A stretch of DNA of 64,000 nucleotides, taken from the NCBI GenBank assembly GCA_040218795.1, contig JAVJQT010000005.1:62001-126000 (forward strand). The letters run 5' to 3'. Shown piece by piece: positions 45,001 through 52,814 of this stretch. The DNA is from CCMP332 sp040218795. Lineage in GTDB: Bacteria > Bacteroidota > Bacteroidia > Cytophagales > CCMP332. The notes below the pieces were generated by a model. That model ran no database searches. It saw nothing but the letters and a program-made list of their open reading frames with translations, and was not told the DNA's origin. The position numbers and the translations under genes were made by a program. How positions within the stretch are numbered: the first letter of the stretch is position 1; the number at the start of each line of letters is the position of its first letter.

Positions 45001-45080
45001 CTGCCAAATGGAAAGAGCTGATTTCGGATTCTGAATCAAAAAAGCCGGCTAAACCTATTGAAAAGACCAAAACAAAATGA
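42039..45080 (+). CDS. dnaE: DNA polymerase III alpha subunit, short error-prone-type DnaE
   Basis: 1013 residues, shorter than replicative DnaE. An N-terminal PHP domain starts with NCHSAFSFKFGTMEI, but the usual T-D-H of the metal site is ALTDINN, so metal binding and proofreading are doubtful. The polymerase palm contains GRGSGANSIIAYLL and the catalytic Asp pair in PPDFDIDFSWRDRD. Next come the fingers (KGHSASYAVESYQSL), a helix-hairpin-helix region and a C-terminal OB-like domain (about 890-985). It is placed directly after dinB and is likely the bypass partner. A housekeeping dnaE must exist elsewhere. Confidence 0.93.
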   Translation: MYINCHSAFSFKFGTMEIKTLLQEAEKNNINAFALTDINNTSGCLNFVRLAGKYNIRPILGVDFRNGVDQQFVAIAADNRGFELINRRLSHYLQEEIPIPDTAPFEEDEPVWIIYPFGKYHASKSQLRNNEFLGVSPRELTKLQFSPWRFHQKKLLMLQTVTFRHQKDFNTHRLLRSIDNNTLLSKLSKSEEGDKEHIMYPLEKLVDMYRDYPALIYNTRRIIEESSIYFEFGDQYPHKNKKTFTGTEEEDYQLVKKLCYENLPKRYGNPGELIHSRLKKELDMIRQKGFLSYFLINWDLIRYARHKGYFYVGRGSGANSIIAYLLMITDVDPVELDLYFERFINLYRKNPPDFDIDFSWRDRDDITHYIFDKYGNEHTSLLATYSTFQYRSVIRELGKVFGLPPNEISKLEAEPDANMDHIGQLIFRYGKRIHDLPSHLSVHAGGVLICEKPIYSYTATEVPPKGFPITQFDMLVAEDVGLYKFDILSQRGLGKIKDSLEVIKRNQPDAPEIDIHDMARFKKDEKVKAMLRSGQAIGCFYVESPAMRMLLKKLMVDDYLGLVAASSIIRPGVARSGMMREYILRFRFPEQRKRAHPIMLDIMPDTFGVMVYQEDVIKVAHYFAGLGLSEADNLRRGMSGKFRSRAEFAQVKEKFFKNCEKKGYDKKLIEEIWFQVESFAGYAFSKGHSASYAVESYQSLFLKAHYPLEYMVATINNGGGFYSSEFYFHEARMWGATIHAPCINKSEALSCIYGKDIYVGFGRIENLESKCIDMVLQNRIAEGPFQDLDDFLDRVPVSLEQICLLIRVDAFRFTGKSKRILLWEAHFKLNKGPLPQNMLFRPAKKNFTLPELSSTAMEDAFDQMELIGFPLCSPFLLIKDLPDEALLARDLGLNLSAEVRMLGYLVTTKPTSTIKGERMHFGTFLDREGQYFDTVHFPPVSARYPFRGRGIYLVRGKVSEEFDVYSIEVSAMEKLALIEDPRYADEDSAKWKELISDSESKKPAKPIEKTKTK

Positions 45081-45163
45081 GCAGGAATGAATTCAATCAC
45101 ATAATTGCAAAACAACATTACCAAAATCGTAATCATTATTATTTTTGTAAATGATCAATTTCA

Positions 45164-45456
45164 ATGAGAGATGTCGCTAAAAAAGCACTTCGGGAATTCT
45201 GGGAAAAACACGCTGAAACAGAAGATCAGCTAAAAACCTGGTACGGTGAAGCATCAAAAGCGATATGGAATAGTCCATCTGAAATTAAAAAAGAGTATGC
45301 AAGAGCAAGCATCCTCAAAAATGGTCGCGTAGTATTTAATATATGTGGAAACAAATACCGATTTTGGTAGATATAAATTATCAAAGACATTGGGTGTTTG
45401 TAAGATTTATTGGAACACATGCAGAATATGATACCATAGATGCCAATACAATTTGA
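45164..45456 (+). pseudogene. higB: HigB-type toxin gene with a frameshift
   Basis: From the ATG at 45164 the frame encodes a typical HigB mRNA-interferase start (ALREFWEKHAETEDQLKTWY, SEIKKEYARASILKNGRVVF, NICGNKYR) but meets TAG at 45368 after 68 residues. The rest of the family fold continues in the -1 frame from 45364: LVDINYQRHWVFVRFIGTHA, then EYDTIDANTI and TGA at 45454. The switch is at TTTT (45362-45365). Full-length homologues are about 95-100 residues, so the toxin is broken by a one-base loss, unless a -1 ribosomal slip rescues it. The antitoxin gene follows after 3 bp. Confidence 0.85.
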
Positions 45457-45459
45457 ATT

Positions 45460-45816
45460 ATGAAAATCAAGGCAATTAAAAACGAAACAGATTATAATCA
45501 GGCTTTAAAGAGACTGGAAGACATATTTCATGCACCCGTTGATAGTATGGATGGTGATGAAGCTGAGGTACTATCTATTTTAATTGAGAAATACGAAGAT
45601 AATAACTATCCCATTTTAGCACCTGACCCCATCGAAGCAATAAAATTTAGAATGGAGCAAATGGGCATGAAAAAAAAGGATTTAGCGGAAATTATCGGAT
45701 ACAGAAGCCGTGTCACCGAAATACTCAATCGCAAACGAAAATTAACGCTAAAAATGATCAGGAATTTGCACCTAAAGCTAAATATCCCTTATGAGTCGCT
45801 TTTAGCAGAATATTAA
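45460..45816 (+). CDS. higA: HigA-type antitoxin
   Basis: 118 residues. Residues about 60-115 are an XRE helix-turn-helix (KFRMEQMGMKKKDLAEIIGY, then RSRVTEILNRKRKLTLKMIR). The N-terminal 55 residues are the acidic helical part that would bind the toxin (VDSMDGDEAEVLSILIEKYE). This is the COG5499 antitoxin pattern. It normally represses its own operon and neutralises HigB. The frame is intact while higB upstream is broken, as in many decayed toxin-antitoxin loci. Confidence 0.9.
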   Translation: MKIKAIKNETDYNQALKRLEDIFHAPVDSMDGDEAEVLSILIEKYEDNNYPILAPDPIEAIKFRMEQMGMKKKDLAEIIGYRSRVTEILNRKRKLTLKMIRNLHLKLNIPYESLLAEY

Positions 45817-45897
45817 AATCATTACAGATTCATTAAGGTTCCAATTCTATTGCTCTACAAATTCAAGTATATTGGTATAGACAATCAATAAAAAATT

Positions 45898-46245
45898 ATG
45901 ATCTCAGGAGCACATGGCATCATTTATTCAAAAAATGCAGAGGCAGACAAGGCATTTTTGCGCGATGTATTAAAACTAAACAATGTGGATGTAGGTCATG
46001 CTTGGCTGATCTTCGGTTTACCCCCTTCCGAAATAGCCATTCACCCCTCAGAAGAGAGACAGCATCAGGAAATTTATCTGATCTGCGAGGATATAAATTT
46101 GTTTATCGAAGAAATGAAGAAACACAAAATTGCCTGTTCCGAAGTACAGGATCAGGGCTGGGGTATATTAAGCGAGCTGACACTTCCAGGTGGTGGCAAA
46201 CTCGGTGTTTACGAAGCCAGACATGAGCGACCGGATCCAAGCTAA
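45898..46245 (+). CDS. VOC (glyoxalase-fold) family protein
   Basis: 115 residues, one VOC module with two beta-alpha-beta-beta-beta units: SGAHGIIYSKNAEADKAFLR at the start and WGILSELTLPGGGKLGVYEA at the end. His and Glu residues (EIAIHPSEERQHQEIYLIC) could bind metal. Such short single-domain members include resistance and isomerase enzymes, but the substrate here cannot be told. Stand-alone gene downstream of the HigBA locus. Confidence 0.8.
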   Translation: MISGAHGIIYSKNAEADKAFLRDVLKLNNVDVGHAWLIFGLPPSEIAIHPSEERQHQEIYLICEDINLFIEEMKKHKIACSEVQDQGWGILSELTLPGGGKLGVYEARHERPDPS

Positions 46246-46309
46246 AGGACCTTAATAACTACATCCTGGCATATCTTGAAATTACAAATTCATTTACCCG
46301 CATAAGCCA

Positions 46310-46696
46310 ATGAATATCAGGATCAGAAAATACAATTCAAAAAAGGATTATCCCGCGCTGATAAAACTGATCAAATCAGAGGGCGAGGAATGGCAAGACT
46401 ATTTAAAACCTGTCTATATATTAGCCATGGACAATTCCATAAGTTATGTTGCTACAGCGGATGATACATTATGTGGCTATTCACGTTCCATTAGCGATTC
46501 CGGACTATTCATCTGGGTCATTGATCTGCTCGTTCACAAAAACTTTAGAGGACATGCCATTGGTAAACAATTAATGGATTGCATTCTCAAAGATTTTCCC
46601 AAATGCGACGTTTATGTGATGTCTGATGTGGACGGTTATTATCATAAGCTCGGTTATGATAAAGAAGGATCTATTTTTAAGGTGAAAGGAAATTGA
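46310..46696 (+). CDS. GNAT family N-acetyltransferase
   Basis: 128 residues with the GNAT fold: IRKYNSKKDYPALIKLIKSE at the start, the beta4 strand FIWVIDLLVHKNFRGHAIGK with the acetyl-CoA loop (R-G-H-A-I-G-K, a variant of Q/R-x-x-G-x-G/A), then DVYVMSDVDGYYHKLGYDK. The substrate is unknown. Followed by a short low-complexity stretch. Confidence 0.88.
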   Translation: MNIRIRKYNSKKDYPALIKLIKSEGEEWQDYLKPVYILAMDNSISYVATADDTLCGYSRSISDSGLFIWVIDLLVHKNFRGHAIGKQLMDCILKDFPKCDVYVMSDVDGYYHKLGYDKEGSIFKVKGN

Positions 46697-46774
46697 GTGG
46701 ATTATCTGGTGATTTGATGCTTTTTTGAAAGGATTGAATTCAAACAGTTATTATTGAGTAAAAATTAGATCGAA

Positions 46775-47719
46775 TTGGGATCTACCGAAAAAAAACATAG
46801 AATATTGAATTTTGAAGATGTAATTCTAGAAAGCTATAAAAATGTTAAAAGCGAGGAAGATAAAGGAAAAATCGCTTCTTATATTCCCGAGTTGGCACAA
46901 GTTGATCCTGAGAAGTTTGGAGTGCATATAACTACGCTAAGCGAGATTAATTTTGGTACGGGAGATTACAATGAAAATTTCTCTATTCAAAGTATAGCCA
47001 AAGTCCTTTCATTGAGTTTAGCCTATAGCATTCTGGATGGTGAAATTTGGAAAAGAGTTGGTTTGGAGCCCTCGGGAACACCTTTTAATTCTCTTGTTCA
47101 ATTAGAAGCAGATAATGGAATTCCCAGAAACCCATTTTTAAATGCGGGGGCTCTGGTCGTTTCGGATATCCTCTTGAGTCAATTAAAGAATCCAAAAGAG
47201 GATTTTTTAAATTTCGTCAGAAACATAGCGAATAATTCAAGTTTGGCCTATTCTTCGCGCATCGCTGAATCAGAGAAAAGTCTCGGATATAGAAATATCG
47301 CCCTTTGTAATTTTATAAAATCTCTGGGCAATATTGAAAATGAACCCGCAGAAGTACTCGATTTCTATTTTAATCTTTGTTCGCTTGAAATGAGCTGTAA
47401 AGAGCTATCAGAATTGTTTTTCTTCCTGGCTAATAATGGCTATGGGTTTTACAAAAACAAATCCATTCTAAGCGAGAGTCAATCCAAACGAATCAATGCC
47501 CTGATGCAGACCTGTGGATTTTATGATGAATCCGGAGAATTTGCCTTTAAAGTCGGACTTCCGGGGAAAAGTGGCGTTGGAGGTGGAATTATCGCCATAC
47601 ATCCTGATCAATACTCCATCGCGGTTTGGAGCCCAAAATTGAATGATAAAGGCAATTCCTACAGGGGAATGAAATTTTTGGAAGAATTTACGACTAAGAC
47701 GCGATTATCTATATTTTAA
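46775..47719 (+). CDS. glsA: Glutaminase A
   Basis: 314 residues, the usual length of bacterial glutaminase. The serine-dependent beta-lactamase-like core is clear: nucleophile and base in FSIQSIAKVLSL (Ser73-x-x-Lys76), EPSGTPFNSLVQLE, GIPRNPFLNAGALV and near the end GLPGKSGVGGGIIA. It hydrolyses glutamine to glutamate and ammonia. The frame has a TAG 9 bp before the TTG at 46775, so the only starts are that TTG or a second TTG at 46805 (codon 11), which agrees better with homologues beginning near N-F-E-D. Confidence 0.93.
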   Translation: MGSTEKKHRILNFEDVILESYKNVKSEEDKGKIASYIPELAQVDPEKFGVHITTLSEINFGTGDYNENFSIQSIAKVLSLSLAYSILDGEIWKRVGLEPSGTPFNSLVQLEADNGIPRNPFLNAGALVVSDILLSQLKNPKEDFLNFVRNIANNSSLAYSSRIAESEKSLGYRNIALCNFIKSLGNIENEPAEVLDFYFNLCSLEMSCKELSELFFFLANNGYGFYKNKSILSESQSKRINALMQTCGFYDESGEFAFKVGLPGKSGVGGGIIAIHPDQYSIAVWSPKLNDKGNSYRGMKFLEEFTTKTRLSIF

Positions 47720-47798
47720 ACCTTTTCGGTTCGCATTACAAATTGAATAATAAAACCCTCCCTATTCCTAAGTGTTATTATTTCTTAAAATCACAATA

Positions 47799-48869
47799 AT
47801 GAATAAACTACTACTGGTATTCTTGACCCTGATTGTCTTAAGTCCACAGGCTAAATCCCAAATCGATATCAATGGAATTGACAGCATTGTTCAAAATGCT
47901 TATAAGAATGCATCTTTTGAAGGCACTGTTTTGATAGGAGAAAATGGCAATGTGCTTTATCATAAATCCTTCGGCTTTAAAGACAATGACAGAGAAGAAG
48001 CTGTAGAGAACTCAAGCCGCTTTAGTATCGCTTCGATCACAAAGTTGTTTACCGCAATTGCAATACTGCAAATGGTGGAAGAGGGAAAATTTAAACTGAG
48101 CGATAATCTAAATGAGCTTTTGCCCGGGTACGAAATTCCGGGATCATCGGAAATTACCATTCACCATTTATTATTACATATTTCCGGCTTGCCCAATGAA
48201 AAGGATGCCATTTATAAAGAATTTGCAAGTCCACAGGATTTTGTAAGCGAAACCCTTAAGAATAAATCCAATGCCATTGGGGAGTTTAACTATGCCAATA
48301 TCGACTACGTTTTACTTGGATTAATCATTGAAAAATTTGACGATTGCTCTTATGCGCAGGCCATCCAAAAAAGGATAGTAGAAAAACACGCCATGATCCA
48401 AACGGGTTTTCTGAAAAAAGGACAATACCCTGAAAATTTTGCTTATTCGTTTTCCTATGATTCGGCCGCTACGCGAGAGGCCGACCCCTTGCTTTACATT
48501 GAGAATTATTATGCAGCAGGCCAAATGTACTCAACGGCACAGGACTTATTAAAACTCGATCAAGCGCTATACGACAATGACTTTCTCAATGAAAAAAGCA
48601 AAGAAGCCATGTTCACTTCCTATCCGGAATACAATTACTCGGGTTACAGCGTATGGACCTATAATTATCCATTTGCCCCTTCAAAACCAAGAGTAATGGA
48701 ACGAAGAGGTGGAATAAAGGGCGCCAATTCGGTCTTGATTCGTTTCCTGGACAGCAATAAGAGCATTATCATTTTAAGCAATAACAATTATTTCAATCCC
48801 GATTCTTTTGGAAATACACAGGCATTAAAAGAAGCCCTGATGATTAAAGTTGATCAATCAAATAAATAA
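47799..48869 (+). CDS. Serine beta-lactamase-fold hydrolase (class C-like), exported
   Basis: 356 residues from the ATG at 47799, which puts the signal peptide (1-20, PQAKSQ) at the N-terminus; a GTG 27 bp upstream is less likely. Motif 1 is ASITKLF (Ser79-x-x-Lys82), motif 2 is FNYANIDY (Tyr165-A-N), and the third motif region reads RRGGIKGANSVL. It belongs to the penicillin-binding/beta-lactamase class C superfamily of peptidases, esterases and D-aminopeptidases; the substrate is unknown. It is a distant paralogue of the next gene. Confidence 0.88.
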   Translation: MNKLLLVFLTLIVLSPQAKSQIDINGIDSIVQNAYKNASFEGTVLIGENGNVLYHKSFGFKDNDREEAVENSSRFSIASITKLFTAIAILQMVEEGKFKLSDNLNELLPGYEIPGSSEITIHHLLLHISGLPNEKDAIYKEFASPQDFVSETLKNKSNAIGEFNYANIDYVLLGLIIEKFDDCSYAQAIQKRIVEKHAMIQTGFLKKGQYPENFAYSFSYDSAATREADPLLYIENYYAAGQMYSTAQDLLKLDQALYDNDFLNEKSKEAMFTSYPEYNYSGYSVWTYNYPFAPSKPRVMERRGGIKGANSVLIRFLDSNKSIIILSNNNYFNPDSFGNTQALKEALMIKVDQSNK

Positions 48870-48870
48870 T

Positions 48871-48921
48871 AGATCTGGTGATTTCGTGATCTAGTGATTT
48901 GATGATATGATGATTTGTAGA
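48871..48921 (+). repeat. Degenerate GATTTGATG-type low-complexity repeats
   Basis: Words such as ATCTGGTGATTT, ATCTAGTGATTTG and ATGATGATTTG recur here. ATCTGGTGATTT (48873-48884) also occurs at 46704-46715 after the GNAT gene, so both post-gene spacers share it. Confidence 0.5.
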
Positions 48922-49049
48922 ATTGTCAAAAGCCTTTTAAAAAAAATCCGGCAAAGAATTGCCTCTATCCAATAAAAATTTCATCCATCTCTGTAAGATT
49001 TTGAGCAAATAGGACAACCTATAGGTAAAATTTAAAAAAACCTTGTCTT

Positions 49050-50432
49050 ATGCATATATCAAAATCACTCTTTGTAATCTTTTTAATAGTTGGAATTTCT
49101 ACAATCGCCTTTTCTTCAAAGGATGAATCTCCGGATATTGAAAAATTAAATGCTTATCTCAATATCCTTCATCTCAAAAAAGGATTTAGTGGAGAACTTC
49201 TTATTGCCAAAGGCAATGCAGTTTTATTTCAGAAATCGCTTGGATATGCTTCACGTGAAAACAATCTTGAACTTAAATTAAATGCCAAATATCGGATTGC
49301 CTCAATCAGCAAATCCTTTACAGGGATGCTCATTAGCATTGCAGATCAAGAAGGAAAATTAAAGCTCAGTGACAATTGTATAGACCATATTAAAGACTTA
49401 TCGCCAAAGTTTGAGGCCATAAGCATTGAACAATTATTGACCCATACTTCCGGATTACCACATAATGAAGGAATCGAGGATTACTGGCTGCTTAAATCAA
49501 AATTGCACATGACAGATAAAAAAGTTATCGAAGAAATTAATAAGCTGGATTTGCTCTTTGATCCGGGTTCTGATTTTAATTATTCAAGTTTGGGTTTCTT
49601 CCTTTTGGCATCAATTCTTGAAAATGCTTATCAATGCAGTTATGAAGAATTATTGAAAGAGAAAATACTAGGGCCTTTACAAATGACTGAAACCGGAGTG
49701 TTGAATGACTTTAAAATAATACCCAATTTGGTTTCTGGGTATCATTTTGTCACAGATGACAGTTTAGTTGTAGCTCCTTACAGGAATTATTCGATGCTCA
49801 AGGGTGCCGGAGATATGTATTCCACAGCTTCTGATTTGTTAAAGTGGAATAATTCCTTCAATTCAAAATTACTTAGAGTCCAAAAATCAGATGCATTTCT
49901 CTACGCTCAACAAGGTAAAAAAGGTAATCAAAATGAAGATTCATATGTAAATGGCTGGTATTTGAGCCCAGATGAACCTAAAAAACAATATCACGGCGGA
50001 GGAACCTGGGGTTTTAGCAGTTTCAATGCCTATTATCCCAAAAACAACATTAGCATCATTATACTCAGCAATGTTTCAAGTTTAGCGATTTACGAAATTT
50101 CATCAGATATAGAAAAAATAGTCTTTGGGAAACCTTTTGAATTGCCCCCATTGAATTACAGTGTTAAAAATGCCCCTGATCTCGATAAGTACATCGGAAT
50201 TTACGCCTCTGACTCTAAAAAAATGAACCTCTTAATCACGGGTACAAAAAATAATTTATATGCCAAGCTGGGTAATAATCCTCTTTTTGAAATTTATCCA
50301 AAAGACAATCATGAATTTTTTGCTAAGAAAATAGAAATAGAATTTAGGTTTGAAGTCAATAATGATCAGATAACAGGTTTATCCGCTAAAAGAATGGGTC
50401 AAACATTTCATTTTAACAAGCAATCAAAATAA
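49050..50432 (+). CDS. Serine beta-lactamase-fold hydrolase, coupled to a sigma factor
   Basis: 460 residues with a signal peptide (about 1-22, IAFSS). Motif 1 is ASISKSF (Ser85-x-x-Lys88), motif 2 is YSS at 178-180 where Tyr-x-Asn is usual, and motif 3 is YHGGGTWGF. A C-terminal lipocalin-like part (about 370-460) follows, as in many peptidase S12-type proteins. It is presumably periplasmic. Its TAA overlaps the ATG of the sigma factor gene (TAATG at 50430-50434), so the three genes through 51456 form one operon. Confidence 0.88.
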   Translation: MHISKSLFVIFLIVGISTIAFSSKDESPDIEKLNAYLNILHLKKGFSGELLIAKGNAVLFQKSLGYASRENNLELKLNAKYRIASISKSFTGMLISIADQEGKLKLSDNCIDHIKDLSPKFEAISIEQLLTHTSGLPHNEGIEDYWLLKSKLHMTDKKVIEEINKLDLLFDPGSDFNYSSLGFFLLASILENAYQCSYEELLKEKILGPLQMTETGVLNDFKIIPNLVSGYHFVTDDSLVVAPYRNYSMLKGAGDMYSTASDLLKWNNSFNSKLLRVQKSDAFLYAQQGKKGNQNEDSYVNGWYLSPDEPKKQYHGGGTWGFSSFNAYYPKNNISIIILSNVSSLAIYEISSDIEKIVFGKPFELPPLNYSVKNAPDLDKYIGIYASDSKKMNLLITGTKNNLYAKLGNNPLFEIYPKDNHEFFAKKIEIEFRFEVNNDQITGLSAKRMGQTFHFNKQSK

Positions 50433-50902
50433 TGCAAAGTGATTTCTTAAAAATAGTGGATGAAAATCAGGGCATTATCTATAAAGTCTGCAAGATGTAC
50501 AGAAATTTCAAAGAAGATCAGGAAGATCTATTTCAGGAAATCGTACTTCAATTGTGGAAAGCCTATCCCAATTTTCGCAAAGAATCAAAAGTGAGTTCAT
50601 GGATGTATCGCATAGCATTAAACACCGCCATTGCCACATTCAGGAAGAATAAAATAGAGCTCGAATTCAAAGGAAGTGTTCCAAAAGAAATAGAGTCTAA
50701 TTATTCAAAAGAGCAATCCGATAAAGAAGAACAGATGTTCGATGCCATTAGAAAGTTAAACAATGCTGAAAGGGCATTAATCGCCCTCTATTTGGAGGAT
50801 TATTCACACAGGGAAATAGGCGACATTTTAGGAATAACGGAAAACAATGTGGGCGTAAAAATCAGCAGGATTAAATTAAAACTTAAAGAAATTTTAAAAT
50901 AG
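50432..50902 (+). CDS. ECF-type RNA polymerase sigma factor
   Basis: 156 residues. Region 2 reads VCKMYRNFKEDQEDLFQEIV and WKAYPNFRKESKVSSWMYRI, and region 4 reads KLNNAERALIALYLEDYSHR and EIGDILGITENNVGVKISRI, a helix-turn-helix. It would direct transcription of a small regulon, probably including itself. The gene is translationally coupled with the upstream hydrolase and lies 5 bp before a membrane protein that may act as its anti-sigma factor. Confidence 0.93.
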   Translation: MQSDFLKIVDENQGIIYKVCKMYRNFKEDQEDLFQEIVLQLWKAYPNFRKESKVSSWMYRIALNTAIATFRKNKIELEFKGSVPKEIESNYSKEQSDKEEQMFDAIRKLNNAERALIALYLEDYSHREIGDILGITENNVGVKISRIKLKLKEILK

Positions 50903-50907
50903 AAAAT

Positions 50908-51456
50908 ATGGAAATCGATAGCTTAAAATCAAATTGGAAGAATACCGGCTCAGGCTTAAAAGATCAAAAGGAGCTTTTGATGATGCGTAAGATTAAAAAT
51001 CACTCAAATATCAAAAGGATTAGGTTAAAGTTTATTATTGAATCAGTACTCGTATTATTCTTTTTGGCCATTGCCTATGAGGCTTTTGATGCAGGCAACA
51101 AAGCACTTTGGGCCAATCTCATTTTTCTGGGAGGTATTATATTTTACTTAATTGTTCGTTTGGCAGGTTTGCTACTTTTAAGAAATCCAATCAATGGAAA
51201 TAATTTACAATCATCACTGATGAGCTTTAAAATCAAATTGCAGCGAATGGCATTTGCAGTTTTGCTGAGCTCATTGTTGTTTGGTTTATCGATTATTTTG
51301 TTTTTTTCGTCGAGTGTAGACTTTAGCTCTGAAAAGATATATCTTTTAACAGGCATGCTTCTGACGCTCTTTTTATTCGTATTTCTATCAAGTCGTATTT
51401 GGTTTAAAAGAGTAGAAACTATTAATGTTACTTTAAAAGAACTGAAACCCGATTAA
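50908..51456 (+). CDS. Membrane protein downstream of ECF sigma, candidate anti-sigma factor
   Basis: 182 residues: a charged cytoplasmic N-terminus of about 40 residues (MEIDSLKSNWKNTGSGLKDQ) and four predicted membrane segments (about 43-62, 70-90, 115-137, 146-163). There is no recognised zinc-binding anti-sigma (ZAS) motif. The position immediately after a sigma factor and the short N-terminal domain are those of an anti-sigma factor, but this is inference from context only. Confidence 0.65.
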   Translation: MEIDSLKSNWKNTGSGLKDQKELLMMRKIKNHSNIKRIRLKFIIESVLVLFFLAIAYEAFDAGNKALWANLIFLGGIIFYLIVRLAGLLLLRNPINGNNLQSSLMSFKIKLQRMAFAVLLSSLLFGLSIILFFSSSVDFSSEKIYLLTGMLLTLFLFVFLSSRIWFKRVETINVTLKELKPD

Positions 51457-51481
51457 AACCCCATTTAATCGTAAATTTCCA

Positions 51482-51799
51482 TTGCCCGATGATTCAGCCT
51501 TGGAAAACAAAATAAAATATCAATTTTCAGCCCAACTGTGGAAATACGATGCAGAAAATGCCTGGTACTTTGTCAGCTTAGCGCAAAAGATGTCGGAGGA
51601 GATCAGAAGCCAATTGCAATGGCAGGAAGAAGGCTGGGGTAAAATGAAAGCCATTGCCAAAATCAGGGATCTGGAATGGAAAACCTCGATCTGGTTTGAC
51701 TCAAAACGACAATGCTATGTGCTACCGATAAAAGCGGAGATTAGAAAGAAACTTTCGCTCAAGGAAAAGGATCAGCTAAAAATCGAACTCTTTATTTAA
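51482..51799 (+). CDS. DUF1905 family protein
   Basis: 105 residues. The pattern YQFSAQLWKYDAENAWYFVS, GWGKMKAIAKIRDLEWKTSI and CYVLPIKAEIRKKLSLKEKD is the DUF1905 beta-barrel. It is a cytoplasmic protein of unknown function, sometimes fused to YdeI-like domains. The start is TTG (51482) or the TTG five codons later; no ATG is available in frame near the N-terminus. Confidence 0.8.
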   Translation: MPDDSALENKIKYQFSAQLWKYDAENAWYFVSLAQKMSEEIRSQLQWQEEGWGKMKAIAKIRDLEWKTSIWFDSKRQCYVLPIKAEIRKKLSLKEKDQLKIELFI

Positions 51800-51810
51800 T
51801 TAAAAAAGCA

Positions 51811-52158
51811 ATGGGACAAAGCGACAATCACATCAATTATGTAGAATTTAAGGCCAAAAACCTTGAGAAAATAAAAAGCTTTTACAGCAATTGTTTTAAT
51901 TGGTCTTTTCAGGATTATGGCTCTGACTATATCGCCTTTTCCGACAGCGGTTTGGACGGCGGCTTTGAAAGATCCGAGGATGAAATTGTAAATGGTGTCC
52001 TTGTGGTTTTGTACCATTCCGATCTTAAAAAAATCAAAGAAAGCATCATTGAGAATCAGGGAATAATTTCAAAGGATATTTTTTCTTTTCCCGGCGGCCA
52101 GCGTTTTCATTTTATAGATCCTGCCGGCAATGAACTGGCGATTTGGTCGGAATCTTAG
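51811..52158 (+). CDS. VOC (glyoxalase-fold) family protein
   Basis: 115 residues: NHINYVEFKAKNLEKIKSFY at the start, the second half-module beginning near VLVVLYHSDLKKIKESIIEN, and GGQRFHFIDPAGNELAIWSE at the end, which is the usual C-terminus of single-module VOC proteins. Substrate unknown; possible metal ligands are not certain. Twelve bp after the DUF1905 gene, so likely cotranscribed. Confidence 0.83.
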   Translation: MGQSDNHINYVEFKAKNLEKIKSFYSNCFNWSFQDYGSDYIAFSDSGLDGGFERSEDEIVNGVLVVLYHSDLKKIKESIIENQGIISKDIFSFPGGQRFHFIDPAGNELAIWSES

Positions 52159-52306
52159 AGTTTAACAATGCAAGTATCCTTTTAAACTTTTAGGGTTTAT
52201 AACATTCCATACAAGCAATTGAAGAACCAATTTATTTTCTTGATTTAAGCGAATTATCTATTCAGCCCTCTTCTCAGACAGGATTGAAAAAAGAGTTATT
52301 CAAACT

Positions 52307-52322
52307 CGGACAAATTTGTCCG
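52307..52322. promoter_or_regulatory. 16-bp perfect palindrome: operator 1 upstream of rrf2
   Basis: CGGACAAATTTGTCCG is fully self-complementary. It covers TTTG (52315-52318), which is 21 nt from a TATATTTA box (52340-52347), that is, the probable -33 and -7 elements of the rrf2 promoter. Binding there would block transcription, as expected for autorepression. A second copy, matching at 13 of 16 bases, lies at 52819. Confidence 0.7.
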
Positions 52323-52365
52323 TTTTATATTTTGTTTATTATATTTACACAAAAAATAGACTTAT

Positions 52366-52800
52366 ATGTTTTCCAAAGCCTGTGAATACGGAATAAAAGC
52401 TACGATCCACATTTCGCATCAATCACGGCTTGGCAAAAGGGTGAGCTTAAAGGAAGTTGCCTCCGCCATAGATTCCCCTGTTGCGTTTACAGCAAAAATT
52501 CTACAATCGCTTGCCAGTAACAATATTATTAAATCATCCCAGGGAATAAATGGTGGCTATAGTATTTCAAAAGAAAGACAAACACAATTATCACTTCACG
52601 ATATTGTCATCGCCATAGATGGAGATAAAATTATAAAGAACTGCGCTTTGGGATTGAAAGAATGCAATAATGAATCGCCCTGTCCCCTACACGATAAGTT
52701 TAAAAAAGTTAAAGATGAATTACTTGATATGATGCTGTCCACCACTATACTCAAATTAGGCGACAGTGTTGAGAAAGGACAAACGGTTCTTGTAGTGTAA
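52366..52800 (+). CDS. Rrf2-family transcriptional regulator, Fe-S type
   Basis: 144 residues with the Rrf2 winged helix: SKACEYGIKATIHIS, VSLKEVASAIDSPVAFTAKI and SSQGINGGYSISK. It carries three cysteines in the position used by IscR and NsrR for an Fe-S cluster: Cys93, Cys100 and Cys106 (KNCALGLKECNNESPCPLH). It is probably a sensor of oxygen, nitric oxide or cluster supply. The palindromes at 52307 and 52819 are plausible targets, one before its own gene and one before the nrd cassette, so I infer that it controls anaerobic nucleotide and NAD synthesis. Confidence 0.9.
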   Translation: MFSKACEYGIKATIHISHQSRLGKRVSLKEVASAIDSPVAFTAKILQSLASNNIIKSSQGINGGYSISKERQTQLSLHDIVIAIDGDKIIKNCALGLKECNNESPCPLHDKFKKVKDELLDMMLSTTILKLGDSVEKGQTVLVV

Positions 52801-52814
52801 AAAAATTTGAATAT

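Noticed and set aside
45359..45370. Programmed -1 frameshift in higB
   Set aside because: CGA-TTT-TGG is not an X-XXY-YYZ heptamer and no downstream stem is evident, so a simple one-base loss is preferred; kept open in the findings.
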